Positions 9,091-20,487 of a DNA stretch of 64,000 nucleotides are shown piece after piece. The stretch is taken from contig NZ_JAANZA010000001.1 of the NCBI RefSeq assembly GCF_012274275.1, positions 1,116,001-1,180,000 of the forward strand. Reading direction: 5' to 3'. The DNA comes from Cryobacterium sp. BB307. Its GTDB lineage: Bacteria; Actinomycetota; Actinomycetes; Actinomycetales; Microbacteriaceae. Both the position numbers and the translations under genes were made by a program. Under the pieces are notes generated by a model that saw only the letters and a list, made by a program, of their open reading frames with translations, searched no databases and was not told the origin of the DNA. Position 1 is the first letter of the stretch; the number at the start of each line of letters is the position of its first letter.

Positions 9091-10699
9091 CGTCTCCGTT
9101 CGCCCGGTTCTCACGGATTGGCGCTCGTGGCCGCGGACGGTCGGCCGGATCTGGCGGCGCTCGCTGCAGTTCCGCACCGTCGCGATCGCCATCGTGCTCT
9201 CCGGCTTCGCGGTGACCATCGTTGGCTCCTACATGGCGGTCAGCATCGGCAACAACCTGTTCGACAGCCGGCTCGATCAGGTGCTCGCCGAATCACGCCG
9301 GGCAAGCGATCTTGCCCAGTCGATCTTCGACACCGACCTGGCAAGAGACACTGTCGACCTCGACCAGTTGAGCGGTGACGTCACGAGCACCATCCGGGGG
9401 TCGACGACCAGCCCCGGCAGCATCGGCGTCGCGATCATGCGGGTGCCTGGGCAGCAGACGCCGGTCACCTTGCAGCCGACCCAAAGCCAGGGATTCCCGG
9501 CGGAAACCATCACCCCTTCACTCCGGGAGTCCGTGGCTCAGGACACCACCGCAGAGCGGGTGTGGTGGCAGTCGGTGCAGCTGCCCGATGGCTCTCCGGG
9601 CATCGCCTCCGGGTCGCTGTTGACCGTTCCCAACGCGGGCTTCTACGAGCTGTACCTTGTCTATGACCTCGGAGACGCGCAGGAAACACTGACGTTCGTG
9701 CAGCAGACCCTGATCATCGGCTCGCTGGTGCTGGTCGCCCTCAGCGGACTGATCACCTACTTCGTCGTGCGCCTCGTGGTCGACCCGGTGAACACCGCCG
9801 CGGAGACGAGCGAGAAGCTCGCGGCCGGTCAACTGGAGGAGCGCATCCCGGTCAAGGGTGAGGACGTGCTCGCCACCCTCGCCCGATCGTTCAACGACAT
9901 GGCCGACAGCCTGCAGACCCAGATCACCCGCCTGGCCGAGCTGTCCCGCGTGCAGCAGAGGTTCGTGTCGGATGTGTCGCACGAGCTCCGGACGCCGCTC
10001 ACCACCATCCGCCTCGCGGGTGACGTGCTCTACGACCAGCGCGAGAACTTCCCCCCGACGACGGCGCGCACCGCCGAATTGCTGCACACCCAGGTGGAGC
10101 GGTTCGAGGTGCTGCTCGCCGACCTGCTGGAGGTCAGCCGGTACGACGCCGGCGCGATCGAACTCGACTTGGAGTCGACCAACCTGGTGCGGCTGGTCGA
10201 AGAGTCCATCGACTCGATGAGTCTTGTCGCTGGCGAGCACGGCAGCCAGTTGCGGCTCGTGGCGAGCGGAGGCTACTTCCCGGTCGACGTCGACGCCCGT
10301 CGGGTGCGCCGGATCATGCGCAACCTCATCGGCAACGCCATCGAGCACGGCGAGGGCAAACCGATCGTCGTCACCATCGACAGCAACGAGACCGCGGTGG
10401 CCATCACCGTCCAAGACCAGGGCGCCGGCATCGCCAAGGAGCACCTCTCGCAGGTGTTCAACCGGTTCTGGCGAGCCGACCCGTCGCGACAGCGCACCAT
10501 CGGCGGCACCGGCCTTGGCCTTGCCATCTCGCTCGAGGACGCCATCGTGCATGGTGGCAGGCTTGAGGTGTGGTCCGAGCCGGATGCCGGGACCTGCTTC
10601 CGGCTCACCCTTCCGCGGGAAGTCGGCACCGATCCGGGTGAGTCGCCCGTCGACCTGCCGCCTGGCAGCCCGGTCGAGGCTTTGGAGGTGGACCAGTGA
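9071..10699 (+). CDS. mtrB: MtrB, membrane sensor histidine kinase
   Basis: A 542-residue kinase. Helix 1 near residues 35-55, an extracellular sensor region to about 210, helix 2 near 215-235, a HAMP domain, then the H-box FVSDVSHELRTPLTT with phosphoacceptor His304 and an ATPase domain with the N-box NLIGNAIEHGEG, DQGAGIA and GGTGLGLAIS. The GTG start at 9071 overlaps the end of mtrA by 20 bases. It phosphorylates MtrA and is modulated by the downstream lipoprotein LpqB. Confidence 0.95.
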   Translation: MQAPTNSVSVRPVLTDWRSWPRTVGRIWRRSLQFRTVAIAIVLSGFAVTIVGSYMAVSIGNNLFDSRLDQVLAESRRASDLAQSIFDTDLARDTVDLDQLSGDVTSTIRGSTTSPGSIGVAIMRVPGQQTPVTLQPTQSQGFPAETITPSLRESVAQDTTAERVWWQSVQLPDGSPGIASGSLLTVPNAGFYELYLVYDLGDAQETLTFVQQTLIIGSLVLVALSGLITYFVVRLVVDPVNTAAETSEKLAAGQLEERIPVKGEDVLATLARSFNDMADSLQTQITRLAELSRVQQRFVSDVSHELRTPLTTIRLAGDVLYDQRENFPPTTARTAELLHTQVERFEVLLADLLEVSRYDAGAIELDLESTNLVRLVEESIDSMSLVAGEHGSQLRLVASGGYFPVDVDARRVRRIMRNLIGNAIEHGEGKPIVVTIDSNETAVAITVQDQGAGIAKEHLSQVFNRFWRADPSRQRTIGGTGLGLAISLEDAIVHGGRLEVWSEPDAGTCFRLTLPREVGTDPGESPVDLPPGSPVEALEVDQ

Positions 10700-12402
10700 T
10701 GACCCGATCGACGATCGCCCGTGCGCTGCTCGCGACCGGAGCATCCGGAGCCCTGCTCGTGCTCCTGGCCGCGTGCGTCGGCATTCCCACCCAGGGAAGC
10801 GTGCAGGCCGGACCGGTCGCGGAGGAAGCAGCAGACGACGGCATCGTCTTCAACCCGTTCGGGCCCACAGCGGGGGACGACCAGCTCGGGATCCTGCAGG
10901 GCTTCGTCGCCGCGTTCAATGGTCCGAAGGGGGATTACGAGGTGGCGCGGCAGTTCCTCGCCGAGGATGTGCGGAGCGAGTGGGATCCGCGGCAGAGCGT
11001 GCTCATCCGCAGCAACGCGCCGCCGGCGTTCCGGGTCGTCGACGCGACCAATATCGAGTTCACCTTCAACACGCACGCTCAACTCGACGAGCGCGGCTAC
11101 TACACCGCGAATCCGTCCGCGCAGCAGACACTGACCTACGGCTTCGTGCAGGAGGGCGGCGAGTGGCGCATCGCCGAGGCACCGAACGGCATCGTGGTGC
11201 CCGAGAGCACCTTCACCCGCATCTTCAGCCCGCACTCCATCTACTTCTACGACCTCGACCTCCGCTACCTGGTGCCCGACCAGCGGTGGTACCCGGGCGG
11301 TACCACCGCCACGCGTATCGTCTCAGCGCTCCTGCAGGGGCCGCCGGACAGGTTGCGCGGCGCGGTCGTCTCGCAGTTCCCGGAGGGCACGCAACTCGAA
11401 GCGGGCAACACGGTAGCGGTCGACGAGAACACCGCCACCGTCCCGCTCTCGTCCGAGGCCGCGGCCGCGAGTGATCGGCAGCGGCAGCTCATGCGGCTGC
11501 AATTGAGCCAGAGCCTGTCGAGCGTCTCGGGGATCACGACCGTCGACATTACGATCGGGGGCGTTCACGTACCGGTGACGTCGCTGGGCGCCGACGTGCC
11601 AGAAGTGAACCCGACCGTCGACGCCCGCCCGCTGGTCCTCGTTGACGATCAGTTCGGGCACAGCTCGGGCAGCGAGCTGACCCCCATCCCCGCGCTCAGC
11701 GAGAAGGTGGTCGCGCTCGGCGCCACCGCAGCTACGCTCAATGCCGCCTCGATCGCGGCGGCGGTCAGGGGGGCGGACGGATCGGTGTACGTCGCGCGCA
11801 CCGGTGAACTGCCCCCGGCAGTACTCGACTCACGGCCGGGCCTGGTTTCGCCGACGATGGATGACTACGGATACGTCTGGTCGGTTCCCGCCGACATCCC
11901 GAACGGCATGATCGCGTTCGACTTCACCGGTGGGGCGAATCCCGTCGCCAGTTCCCTGCCCGGCTCATCACGCGTTGTGTCGATCGACGTCTCGCGGGAC
12001 GGCACGAGGCTGGCTACCCTCCTGCAGACCCCATCCGGGGCCCGTCTCATCGTCTCGGGCATCGTCCGCGATGCCGCCCGCGGGTTCGCGCCGACCGGGC
12101 TTGTGGCGGAGCCGCTGCTCGACGCCAACCTGGAGGCGGACGTCGCAATCGACGCCACGTGGGTCGACCAGCTCAATGTCGCGACGCTCGTCGTCGACGA
12201 TGTGCAACACGAGGTGAACCTGCACGAGCTCGGCGGTGTGGCCACCGAACTCGGAAGGCCAGGGCCATCCGTCGCCATTGTCGGAGGCAACGGCCGACTC
12301 GGCATCCGCGTGCTCGGCGATGACGGTGTGCTCAGCGCACCACGCGGCAGCAGTTGGCAGCGCTCCCAGCTCACCGTCGAGTTCATCGCAACCCAGCGCT
12401 GA
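10696..12402 (+). CDS. lpqB: LpqB lipoprotein
   Basis: A 568-residue exported lipoprotein: basic start, hydrophobic core and lipobox LLAAC with the lipidated cysteine at residue 27. A GerMN-like domain occupies the N-terminal half, and the remainder is a beta-propeller-like LpqB domain (DGSVYVARTGELPP, VWSVPADIPNG). The GTG start overlaps the mtrB stop (GTGA). LpqB interacts with the extracellular part of MtrB in mycobacteria, so the three genes form one signalling unit. Confidence 0.93.
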   Translation: MMTRSTIARALLATGASGALLVLLAACVGIPTQGSVQAGPVAEEAADDGIVFNPFGPTAGDDQLGILQGFVAAFNGPKGDYEVARQFLAEDVRSEWDPRQSVLIRSNAPPAFRVVDATNIEFTFNTHAQLDERGYYTANPSAQQTLTYGFVQEGGEWRIAEAPNGIVVPESTFTRIFSPHSIYFYDLDLRYLVPDQRWYPGGTTATRIVSALLQGPPDRLRGAVVSQFPEGTQLEAGNTVAVDENTATVPLSSEAAAASDRQRQLMRLQLSQSLSSVSGITTVDITIGGVHVPVTSLGADVPEVNPTVDARPLVLVDDQFGHSSGSELTPIPALSEKVVALGATAATLNAASIAAAVRGADGSVYVARTGELPPAVLDSRPGLVSPTMDDYGYVWSVPADIPNGMIAFDFTGGANPVASSLPGSSRVVSIDVSRDGTRLATLLQTPSGARLIVSGIVRDAARGFAPTGLVAEPLLDANLEADVAIDATWVDQLNVATLVVDDVQHEVNLHELGGVATELGRPGPSVAIVGGNGRLGIRVLGDDGVLSAPRGSSWQRSQLTVEFIATQR

Positions 12403-12469
12403 CCCGGCTTCTGCACAACTGGCCGTCGAATTCGGTCGCGCCGTCGGTCGTCCCGAGTAGTGCTGGGGC

Positions 12470-13129
12470 ATGCGTGCGAGCCTGCCTGCCCTCCGTGAAG
12501 CGGTGCTGGATGCCGTCGCTGTGCTGCTGCCAGTCGACTGCGCCGGATGTGGGGCGGCTGATCGCGCGCTGTGTTCCGGATGCCGGCGTGCGCTCGCCGC
12601 GGGCGACCACCGGCATCCGCTCGCCGACGGGACACCGGTGCACAGCGCGCTGCTCTACGAGGCGCAGGTGCGCACCGCCATCCTGGCGTTCAAGGAGCTG
12701 GGCAGAACTGACATCGCGCGAGCGCTTTCGGTGCCTTTGGCGCACACCCTTCACCGGGTGGCCGCCCGCACGGGCCCGGTGGAACTGGTGGTCGTGCCGA
12801 CGACCCGCGCGGCGTGGCGACGGCGCGGCTACGATCCGGTGCCACTGCTTCTCGCCCAGGCGAGGCTGCACCCGGCGCGTGTGCTGCGACGCGTGCGTGC
12901 GACCGGCACCCAGAAGGCACTCGGCACCGAGGCGCGGAGTGCGAACCGCGCCGGGTCGCTGGCCGCTCGGGGCTCCCTGATGGGACGCCGATTCATCGCC
13001 GTCGACGATGTCATGACCACCGGCGCGACCCTCGACGAGGTCGTGCGCGCGGTCACCGAAGCTGGGGGCGAAGTAGTGGCCGGGGTGACCCTCGCCTACA
13101 CTCCGAGGCTGTTCGCCCCTAGCAGTTGA
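12470..13129 (+). CDS. comF: ComF family phosphoribosyltransferase-like protein
   Basis: A 219-residue protein. Zinc-binding cysteine pairs CAGC (24-27) and CSGC (36-39) precede a PRTase fold with the PRPP-binding loop FIAVDDVMTTGATLDE near residue 175. ComF/GntX proteins support DNA uptake in competent bacteria, but in actinobacteria the role is unproven. It follows lpqB after 67 bases, as in many Micrococcales. Confidence 0.87.
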   Translation: MRASLPALREAVLDAVAVLLPVDCAGCGAADRALCSGCRRALAAGDHRHPLADGTPVHSALLYEAQVRTAILAFKELGRTDIARALSVPLAHTLHRVAARTGPVELVVVPTTRAAWRRRGYDPVPLLLAQARLHPARVLRRVRATGTQKALGTEARSANRAGSLAARGSLMGRRFIAVDDVMTTGATLDEVVRAVTEAGGEVVAGVTLAYTPRLFAPSS

Positions 13130-13245
13130 ACGCATCCGAAACACGTGGTGACTTCTTCAGATGAGAGGGCTACGGTGTGAGGACAGAAGGCGCGAATCGC
13201 CTGGTCACCCTGGGCGACGCGCAGTGGAGACAAGGGGAGGACGCA

Positions 13246-13926
13246 ATGGACACTGCCATCAACGGGCTCGGCGCCGGGATCACGGATCGCTTCCGTGACT
13301 ACGTCAACGAAAAGGCTGCAAAGGTCTCCCTTCTTGCCGAACGCGCTCTCGCGTTCGAGGTGAAGGTCTCCCGGCACAACGAGAAGAACGGCTCGAACGG
13401 CGACGATCGTGTCGAATTGACGCTCATCGGTCCTGGCCCGCTGGTGCGGGCAGAGGCCGCGGGCGCCGACAAGTACGTCGCGTTCGATCTGGCATTCGAC
13501 AAGTTGATGGAACGAATCCGCCGGGCCAAGGACCGGCAGAAGGCTCACCGTGGTAAGCGTGGGCCGCGATCGTTGCGTGAGGCCAGCGCCACGGGCTTCA
13601 CCGGAGTCGACGTGACTCCCGCGACGGCGGATGTGTTGGAGCAGGTGGCGACCGGCTCCGTCCCCGTTATGGAGGCGGAAGCGGAGGAAGAAGAGGACTG
13701 GAGCCCGGTCGTCATCCGGTCCAAGGTGTTCCCCGCGACCCCGATGACCGTCGACGACGCCCTGTACCGGATGGAGCTCGTCGGACACGACTTCTATCTC
13801 TTCATCGACGCGACATCCGACCGGCCCAGCGTCGTCTACCGGCGCAAGGGGTGGGACTACGGAGTGATCGGACTGGATCTGGAGAACACGAGCGCGGCGG
13901 CCGCGGGAGGCTCGCGCGGACGCTGA
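13246..13926 (+). CDS. hpf: Long-form ribosome hibernation promoting factor
   Basis: A 226-residue protein with an N-terminal RaiA/S30AE domain (residues 1-105, ITDRFRDYVNEKAAKVS) and a C-terminal dimerisation domain (about 160-220, KVFPATPMTVDDALYRMELVGHDFYLFID), joined by an acidic linker with EAEAEEEEDW. The ATG at 13246 has a strong Shine-Dalgarno (AAGGGGAGG), which decides the start over an in-frame upstream codon at 13177. Long HPF dimerises 70S ribosomes into inactive 100S particles in stationary phase or stress. Confidence 0.94.
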   Translation: MDTAINGLGAGITDRFRDYVNEKAAKVSLLAERALAFEVKVSRHNEKNGSNGDDRVELTLIGPGPLVRAEAAGADKYVAFDLAFDKLMERIRRAKDRQKAHRGKRGPRSLREASATGFTGVDVTPATADVLEQVATGSVPVMEAEAEEEEDWSPVVIRSKVFPATPMTVDDALYRMELVGHDFYLFIDATSDRPSVVYRRKGWDYGVIGLDLENTSAAAAGGSRGR

Positions 13927-13986
13927 CAGGAAGCGCACAGGCAACCCAGCCACCGCGGAGGGTCACGCCGGTGCGGCGGGTTAGTC

Positions 13987-14005
13987 TTAGGTAACGCTAA
14001 GATTT
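13987..14005. promoter_or_regulatory. Iron-box-like sequence upstream of secA
   Basis: The 19-mer starting TTAGGTAACGCTAAG agrees at 15 positions with the general DtxR/IdeR consensus TWAGGTWAGSCTWACCTWA when compared by eye. It includes the perfect inverted repeat CTTAG-N6-CTAAG (13986-14001) and lies 60 bases before the secA start. It overlaps a possible -10 hexamer TAAGAT (13998-14003). Confidence 0.3.
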
Positions 14006-14065
14006 CACCGCCGCATCGGCGTGCCGGTGTGCCCTCCCCGACGATACGCAAATTGGAGTGACTCG

Positions 14066-16888
<2,823 letters not shown>

Positions 16889-16896
16889 CCGGTCCC

Positions 16897-16952
16897 GTTC
16901 CGCGCGGACATCCGCGCTGTTGCGCCGTTCCGCGCCCGTTGCGGACATCCGC
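16897..16952. repeat. Small repeat cluster and hairpin after secA
   Basis: GTTCCGCGC occurs at 16897 and 16927, and the palindrome GCGGACATCCGC at 16904-16915 and 16941-16952. The first copy extends to a near-perfect hairpin, GCGCGGA/TCCGCGC (16902-16917), placed 14 bases after the secA stop, and could work as a transcription terminator, although no T-tract follows. Confidence 0.45.
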
Positions 16953-17008
16953 TACCGGCGCACCGGGCGCGATTGTCCGGAACCGTCGCGGAACGCGCGC
17001 GCATGCCG

Positions 17009-17461
17009 TCAGAGCACGTTGATCGCGGTTGCCCGCCAGCGGCTGTCTAGACCCTCCAGCCGGAGTGCGACCGCGCGCACGCGCGCCTTGCCCCGCACCA
17101 CCACGACCGCCTCGACGACGCCGTCGCGGGGTTCGCAGACCAGAGTTGAGCCGATCGCGAAACTGGGGCGGACCACCGGGCGACCCTTCACCTGGCGCGC
17201 CCGCGCCGACAGCACGACACGCTTCAGCAGGTGGCGGTAGACATCGTCGCTCACCCAGCGGGCGATCTGGTCGAGGTCACGCGCGCCAGCCAGGATCTCG
17301 ATGACACAGCGGGTGAGATTCTCGATGAGCGGTTCGGGGCTCGGCAGATTCTCTCGCGGTGTGGGCTGAAGCCCGAAGTACTCGTCGTTCTGGCGGGACC
17401 GCGGCGTTGACGCGATCGGTACGGCATGCGCTGCCGGTCCTGCTCCAACTGCTTCAGTCAT
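17009..17461 (-). CDS. Rv3235 family protein
   Basis: A 150-residue cytosolic protein. The core IENLTRCVIEILAGARDLDQIARWVSDDVYRHL and the closing RVRAVALRLEGLDSRWRATAINVL fit the actinobacterial Rv3235 family, which is regularly found close to secA. Residues 1-45 look disordered (Pro, Ser). Function unknown. It converges on secA. A ready ATG start lies at 17461. Confidence 0.78.
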   Translation of the reverse strand: MTEAVGAGPAAHAVPIASTPRSRQNDEYFGLQPTPRENLPSPEPLIENLTRCVIEILAGARDLDQIARWVSDDVYRHLLKRVVLSARARQVKGRPVVRPSFAIGSTLVCEPRDGVVEAVVVVRGKARVRAVALRLEGLDSRWRATAINVL

Positions 17462-17566
17462 GCTCGGCTCCGTCTTCTCACGGGAACTCGCCGTTCTGCC
17501 CCCGAATGGGGGATGTATCGGACACTAAAACAGACAGATGCCCACCTTGTCGATGCCCCCGAAACG

Positions 17567-17580
17567 GGGCTGTGGATAAC
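17567..17580. promoter_or_regulatory. GGGCTGTGGATAAC motif containing a DnaA-box 9-mer, copy 1
   Basis: Reads TTATCCACA on the minus strand (17571-17579), the classic DnaA box. It lies 38 bases before the ATG at 17619. Nearby are two small hairpins, CCCCC/GGGGG at 17499-17512 and CCCCG/CGGGG at 17557-17569. Regulatory use is inferred only from the second identical 14-mer at 18517. Confidence 0.4.
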
Positions 17581-17618
17581 CTGCTTCGGATGTCGGTGCC
17601 GCGCTCTACCGTCGCCTC

Positions 17619-18212
17619 ATGCGCTGGGACAACCTCTTCGACGACCTTGAGAGCCAACTCGAGCACGAGCTCGCGGCCGAAGAGGTCGACCTGAAAGGCG
17701 AAGAGGAACGCCTCCGCATCGGGCGACTCGCCCTCCGCGATCGGCTGCTCGCCATCCACGACGCCTCCGGTGGCGACCCGTATCTGCTGCGGCTCGTGCT
17801 GACCGACGGCAGGACCATCGCGGTCCGACCGCGTAGCTTCGGCAAGGACTGGCTGACCGCCGAGCTCGTCGATGATGCGCGGCAGCAAACGCAGTGCGTG
17901 ATCCCGTTGTGGGCCGTCGCCAGCATCGTCGTCGATCGCGCGCAGGTCGATCAGAGTCTGATCGAGCCGGTCGGCGGCACGCCCGTGCTCTCCGGCCGGC
18001 TCAGCCTGACCTTCGTGCTGCGCGACCTCGCCCGCCGTCGCTGCTCGCTCGAATTGCAGGTGGGGGCCGCCGTCATCCACGGCACCATCGACCGGGTCGG
18101 CCGGGACCACTTCGATGTCGCCGTTCACGAACCGGGTAGCGCCCGACGCGAGCGCGATGTGCTGCAGTATCGGCTGGTGCCGCTGCATCAGCTCCTGCTG
18201 GTGCGGCTGTAG
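17619..18212 (+). CDS. Conserved hypothetical protein
   Basis: A 197-residue soluble protein with no signal peptide or membrane helix. The N-terminal 45 residues are charged and probably helical (DDLESQLEHELAAEEVDLKGEEERLRIG); the remainder looks beta-rich. I do not recognise a family with confidence; similar proteins occur beside the HTH gene in related actinomycetes. A -10-like TACCGT (17607-17612) six bases before the ATG suggests a leaderless transcript. Its 3' end overlaps the convergent HTH gene by 25 bases. Confidence 0.7.
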   Translation: MRWDNLFDDLESQLEHELAAEEVDLKGEEERLRIGRLALRDRLLAIHDASGGDPYLLRLVLTDGRTIAVRPRSFGKDWLTAELVDDARQQTQCVIPLWAVASIVVDRAQVDQSLIEPVGGTPVLSGRLSLTFVLRDLARRRCSLELQVGAAVIHGTIDRVGRDHFDVAVHEPGSARRERDVLQYRLVPLHQLLLVRL

Positions 18213-18481
18213 GCGTCGCCGAACGCCAGCTCGGTGACATTGGAGAACTCCGCCTGGTTCCACAGTCCGCTGCGCCTGGCCTCTTCGTATCGCGTCTCGA
18301 TGTAGGCCTCGAGCACGGCCCGCTCAATGCGCCATTGGCCGCGGCCGCCGACCTTGATGGCGGGAAGTTCACCCGACCGCACCAATGCGTAGGCCTGATT
18401 GACCGAGACGTTCAGGATCTCGGCGGTGTCGGCGATGGTCAGGAACCGCGCGAGCGCGTCGCCAGCATCGGTGTCGGTCAT
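18188..18481 (-). CDS. Helix-turn-helix (excisionase/BldC-like) DNA-binding protein
   Basis: A 97-residue protein with a MerR-type winged HTH: FLTIADTAEILNVSVNQAYALVRSGELPAIKVGG followed by QWRIERAVLEAYIETRYEEARR. Such single-domain proteins include excisionases and BldC-like regulators; here there is no integrase or phage gene nearby, so a chromosomal regulator is more likely. The start at 18481 is supported by CATAAT (18493-18488) six bases upstream, giving a leaderless mRNA; a longer frame to 18559 lacks homology. A DnaA-box-like motif lies 36 bases upstream. Confidence 0.83.
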   Translation of the reverse strand: MTDTDAGDALARFLTIADTAEILNVSVNQAYALVRSGELPAIKVGGRGQWRIERAVLEAYIETRYEEARRSGLWNQAEFSNVTELAFGDAYSRTSRS

Positions 18482-18516
18482 GCCTCGATTATGGGCCGGG
18501 GCGCACGGTCGGAACC

Positions 18517-18530
18517 GGGCTGTGGATAAC
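18517..18530. promoter_or_regulatory. GGGCTGTGGATAAC motif containing a DnaA-box 9-mer, copy 2
   Basis: Identical over 14 bases to the motif at 17567-17580, same orientation. It sits in the divergent region between the HTH gene (start 18481) and the SAF gene (start 18602). Confidence 0.4.
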
Positions 18531-18601
18531 TTCACGCACGCGTCTGGCGCAGGTAACACGATGGACTCTCACAGGGACGTGCGGCCGGATGCGGAGGGGC
18601 G

Positions 18602-19240
18602 ATGCGAGAACGCACTGTGAAGGACGAGAGGCGCAAGTCGTTCTGGTTCGACGCCCGCTTTGCCATAGGGATCGGCCTTGTCGTCGTCTCGGTGGTCGCC
18701 GTCTTCGGGATCGTGACGGCTGCCGACCAGAGCGTGCAGGTCTATGCGGCCGGCGGCCCGTTGACTCCCGGTGACCGGATCACCGAGGCGGATCTCGTCG
18801 TCGAGAGCGTGCGGCTCGGCGGTGCCGCCGGCGACTACCTGGCTGCGGAGGAACTGCCGGATGGCGGCCTGGTGGTCGTGCGCAGTGTTGACAAGGGTGA
18901 ACTGGTGCCGATGTCGGCGATCGGGGACCCGGGCGGCCTACGCGTGGCATCCGTCGTCGTCACCGTGAGCGGCCAGCTGTCGCGAGCGGTCGGCCCCGCC
19001 GCGGTGGTAGACATCTGGGCAGCCGATGAGGTGGAGAACGGCCTGTTCGGCCCACCCGCGGTGCTGGTCGGCTCGGCAACGGTCGTGCGGATCCTCGAGG
19101 AGAGCGGCATCATCGCGGACGGTCGTGGCACCGCCGTTGAGGTGCTCGTGCCGCGTGAACGCATCGCGCGCGTGCTCGAGGCCGTCGCGAACGGGGATGC
19201 GATCGCGCTCGTGCCGGTGAGCCTTCCGGTCGGGGACTGA
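18602..19240 (+). CDS. SAF domain-containing protein (CpaB/RcpC-like)
   Basis: A 212-residue protein with one N-terminal membrane helix (ARFAIGIGLVVVSVVAVFGIV, about 18-38) and an external SAF domain starting AGGPLTPGDRITEADLVVESVRL. SAF domains occur in CpaB (Flp pilus) and FlgA. It is followed one base later by the CpaE-like ATPase, forming a two-gene unit, but no TadA, TadB or pilin genes follow, so pilus assembly here is doubtful. Start ATG at 18602 follows GGAGGGG; GTG at 18617 is an alternative. Confidence 0.8.
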   Translation: MRERTVKDERRKSFWFDARFAIGIGLVVVSVVAVFGIVTAADQSVQVYAAGGPLTPGDRITEADLVVESVRLGGAAGDYLAAEELPDGGLVVVRSVDKGELVPMSAIGDPGGLRVASVVVTVSGQLSRAVGPAAVVDIWAADEVENGLFGPPAVLVGSATVVRILEESGIIADGRGTAVEVLVPRERIARVLEAVANGDAIALVPVSLPVGD

Positions 19241-19241
19241 C

Positions 19242-20459
19242 GTGAAGAAGGTCGCCGTGGCCCTGCCGGCGGAGCTCCAGAACCGGTTCGTCGGCGAACT
19301 CGCCCGACACGGGTACGAACTCGTCGCGCGCGTCGATGACGCGGACGCCCTCTCGGCGGTGCTCGCATCCTCCGCCCCGGACTTCGCGATCGTCGCCGCG
19401 GCGTTGCTGGACGCGAGTTTGGTCGCCGCGAGTGATGACGCCGGAGTCCGGATGATTGTGCTCACCAGCACGGAAGCGGAGCGTACCGTCGTGGCGGGGC
19501 TGGGCATCCGCGAGGTCGTTCCGGCGACCGCCGCCTGGCCGGAGATCGAGGCGCTGCTGGTCGGAGCCGAGCAGGCTCCGGCACCATCGCATCCGGTGCG
19601 GGGCCAGGTGATCGCGGTGTGGGGACCGGCAGGCGCACCCGGCCGAACCTCGCTCGCGATCGGCATCGCCGCCGAGCTGGCCGCGGCCGGGCACTCTGTG
19701 GCGCTCGCCGACGCCGACACGCACAGCGGGTCGGTTGCGCCCGCGCTCGGGCTGCTCGACGAAGCCCCGGGGTTCGCGGCAGCCTGCCGCCTGGCGGGCA
19801 CCGGCGCCCTCGACCGCAACGAGCTCGAACGCGTCGGCCAGCGCTACCGCTCCGGGCACGGCAGCTTCTGGGTGCTCACCGGCATCGGCCGCGCCAGCCG
19901 GTGGCCTGAGCTCTCCGCCCAGCGGGTGGTGTCGGTCATCGCCCACTGCCGCGACTGGGTCGACTACACGGTGCTCGACACGGGCTTCAGCCTCGAGAAC
20001 GACGAGGAGATCTCCAGCGACCTGTTCGCCCCGCGCCGCAACGCCGCGACCATCAGCGCGCTGCGCGAGGCCGACCGGGTCATCGCGGTCGGAGCGGCAG
20101 ATCCGGTCGGGCTGTCACGCTTTCTCCGCGCCCACGTCGACCTGGTGGAGATGGTCGATGCCGAGCGGATCACCGTCGTGATGAACAAGCTGCGCTCGAG
20201 CGTCATCGGCCTGAACCCGGCAGGCCAGGTCGAACAGACGCTGCAGCGCTTCGGTGGCATCAGCGGGGCGGTCATGATCCCTTTCGATCAGGCGGCGTTC
20301 GACGCGGCAATGCTCTCCGGACGGTCGCTCCCGGATGCCGTGGCCAAGTCGCCGGCGCGAACGGCGATCGCGAAGCTGGTGGCGGCGCGCATCCTGCCGC
20401 CGGAGCGCGATGGCTTGCGGCGGCGTCGGGCACGCCAGCGTCTGGAACGGGTGCCCTAG
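19242..20459 (+). CDS. CpaE/ParA-like P-loop ATPase
   Basis: A 405-residue protein. Residues 1-110 look receiver-like (VAVALPAELQNRFVGELARHGYELVARV), as in CpaE/TadZ. Residues about 120-390 form a ParA/MinD-type ATPase with a P-loop written WGPAGAPGRTSLAIG, where the first lysine of the deviant Walker A is absent and arginine stands in the GKT position, then ADADTHSGSVAPALG and YTVLDTGFSLEND. The altered P-loop may reduce ATP turnover. The GTG start is one base after the SAF stop. In Flp systems CpaE localises the secretion machine at the membrane; here no such machine is encoded nearby. Confidence 0.78.
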   Translation: MKKVAVALPAELQNRFVGELARHGYELVARVDDADALSAVLASSAPDFAIVAAALLDASLVAASDDAGVRMIVLTSTEAERTVVAGLGIREVVPATAAWPEIEALLVGAEQAPAPSHPVRGQVIAVWGPAGAPGRTSLAIGIAAELAAAGHSVALADADTHSGSVAPALGLLDEAPGFAAACRLAGTGALDRNELERVGQRYRSGHGSFWVLTGIGRASRWPELSAQRVVSVIAHCRDWVDYTVLDTGFSLENDEEISSDLFAPRRNAATISALREADRVIAVGAADPVGLSRFLRAHVDLVEMVDAERITVVMNKLRSSVIGLNPAGQVEQTLQRFGGISGAVMIPFDQAAFDAAMLSGRSLPDAVAKSPARTAIAKLVAARILPPERDGLRRRRARQRLERVP

Positions 20460-20487
20460 CTCGCGCACTGCCCGTACGCTGGAGGCA

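Noticed and set aside
18188-18481. Excisionase of an integrated element
   Set aside because: The HTH protein looks excisionase-like, but there is no integrase, att repeat or phage gene nearby.
17567-18530. Chromosome replication origin suggested by DnaA-box-like 9-mers
   Set aside because: Only two boxes 950 bases apart, no AT-rich unwinding region and no dnaA, dnaN or rpmH nearby.
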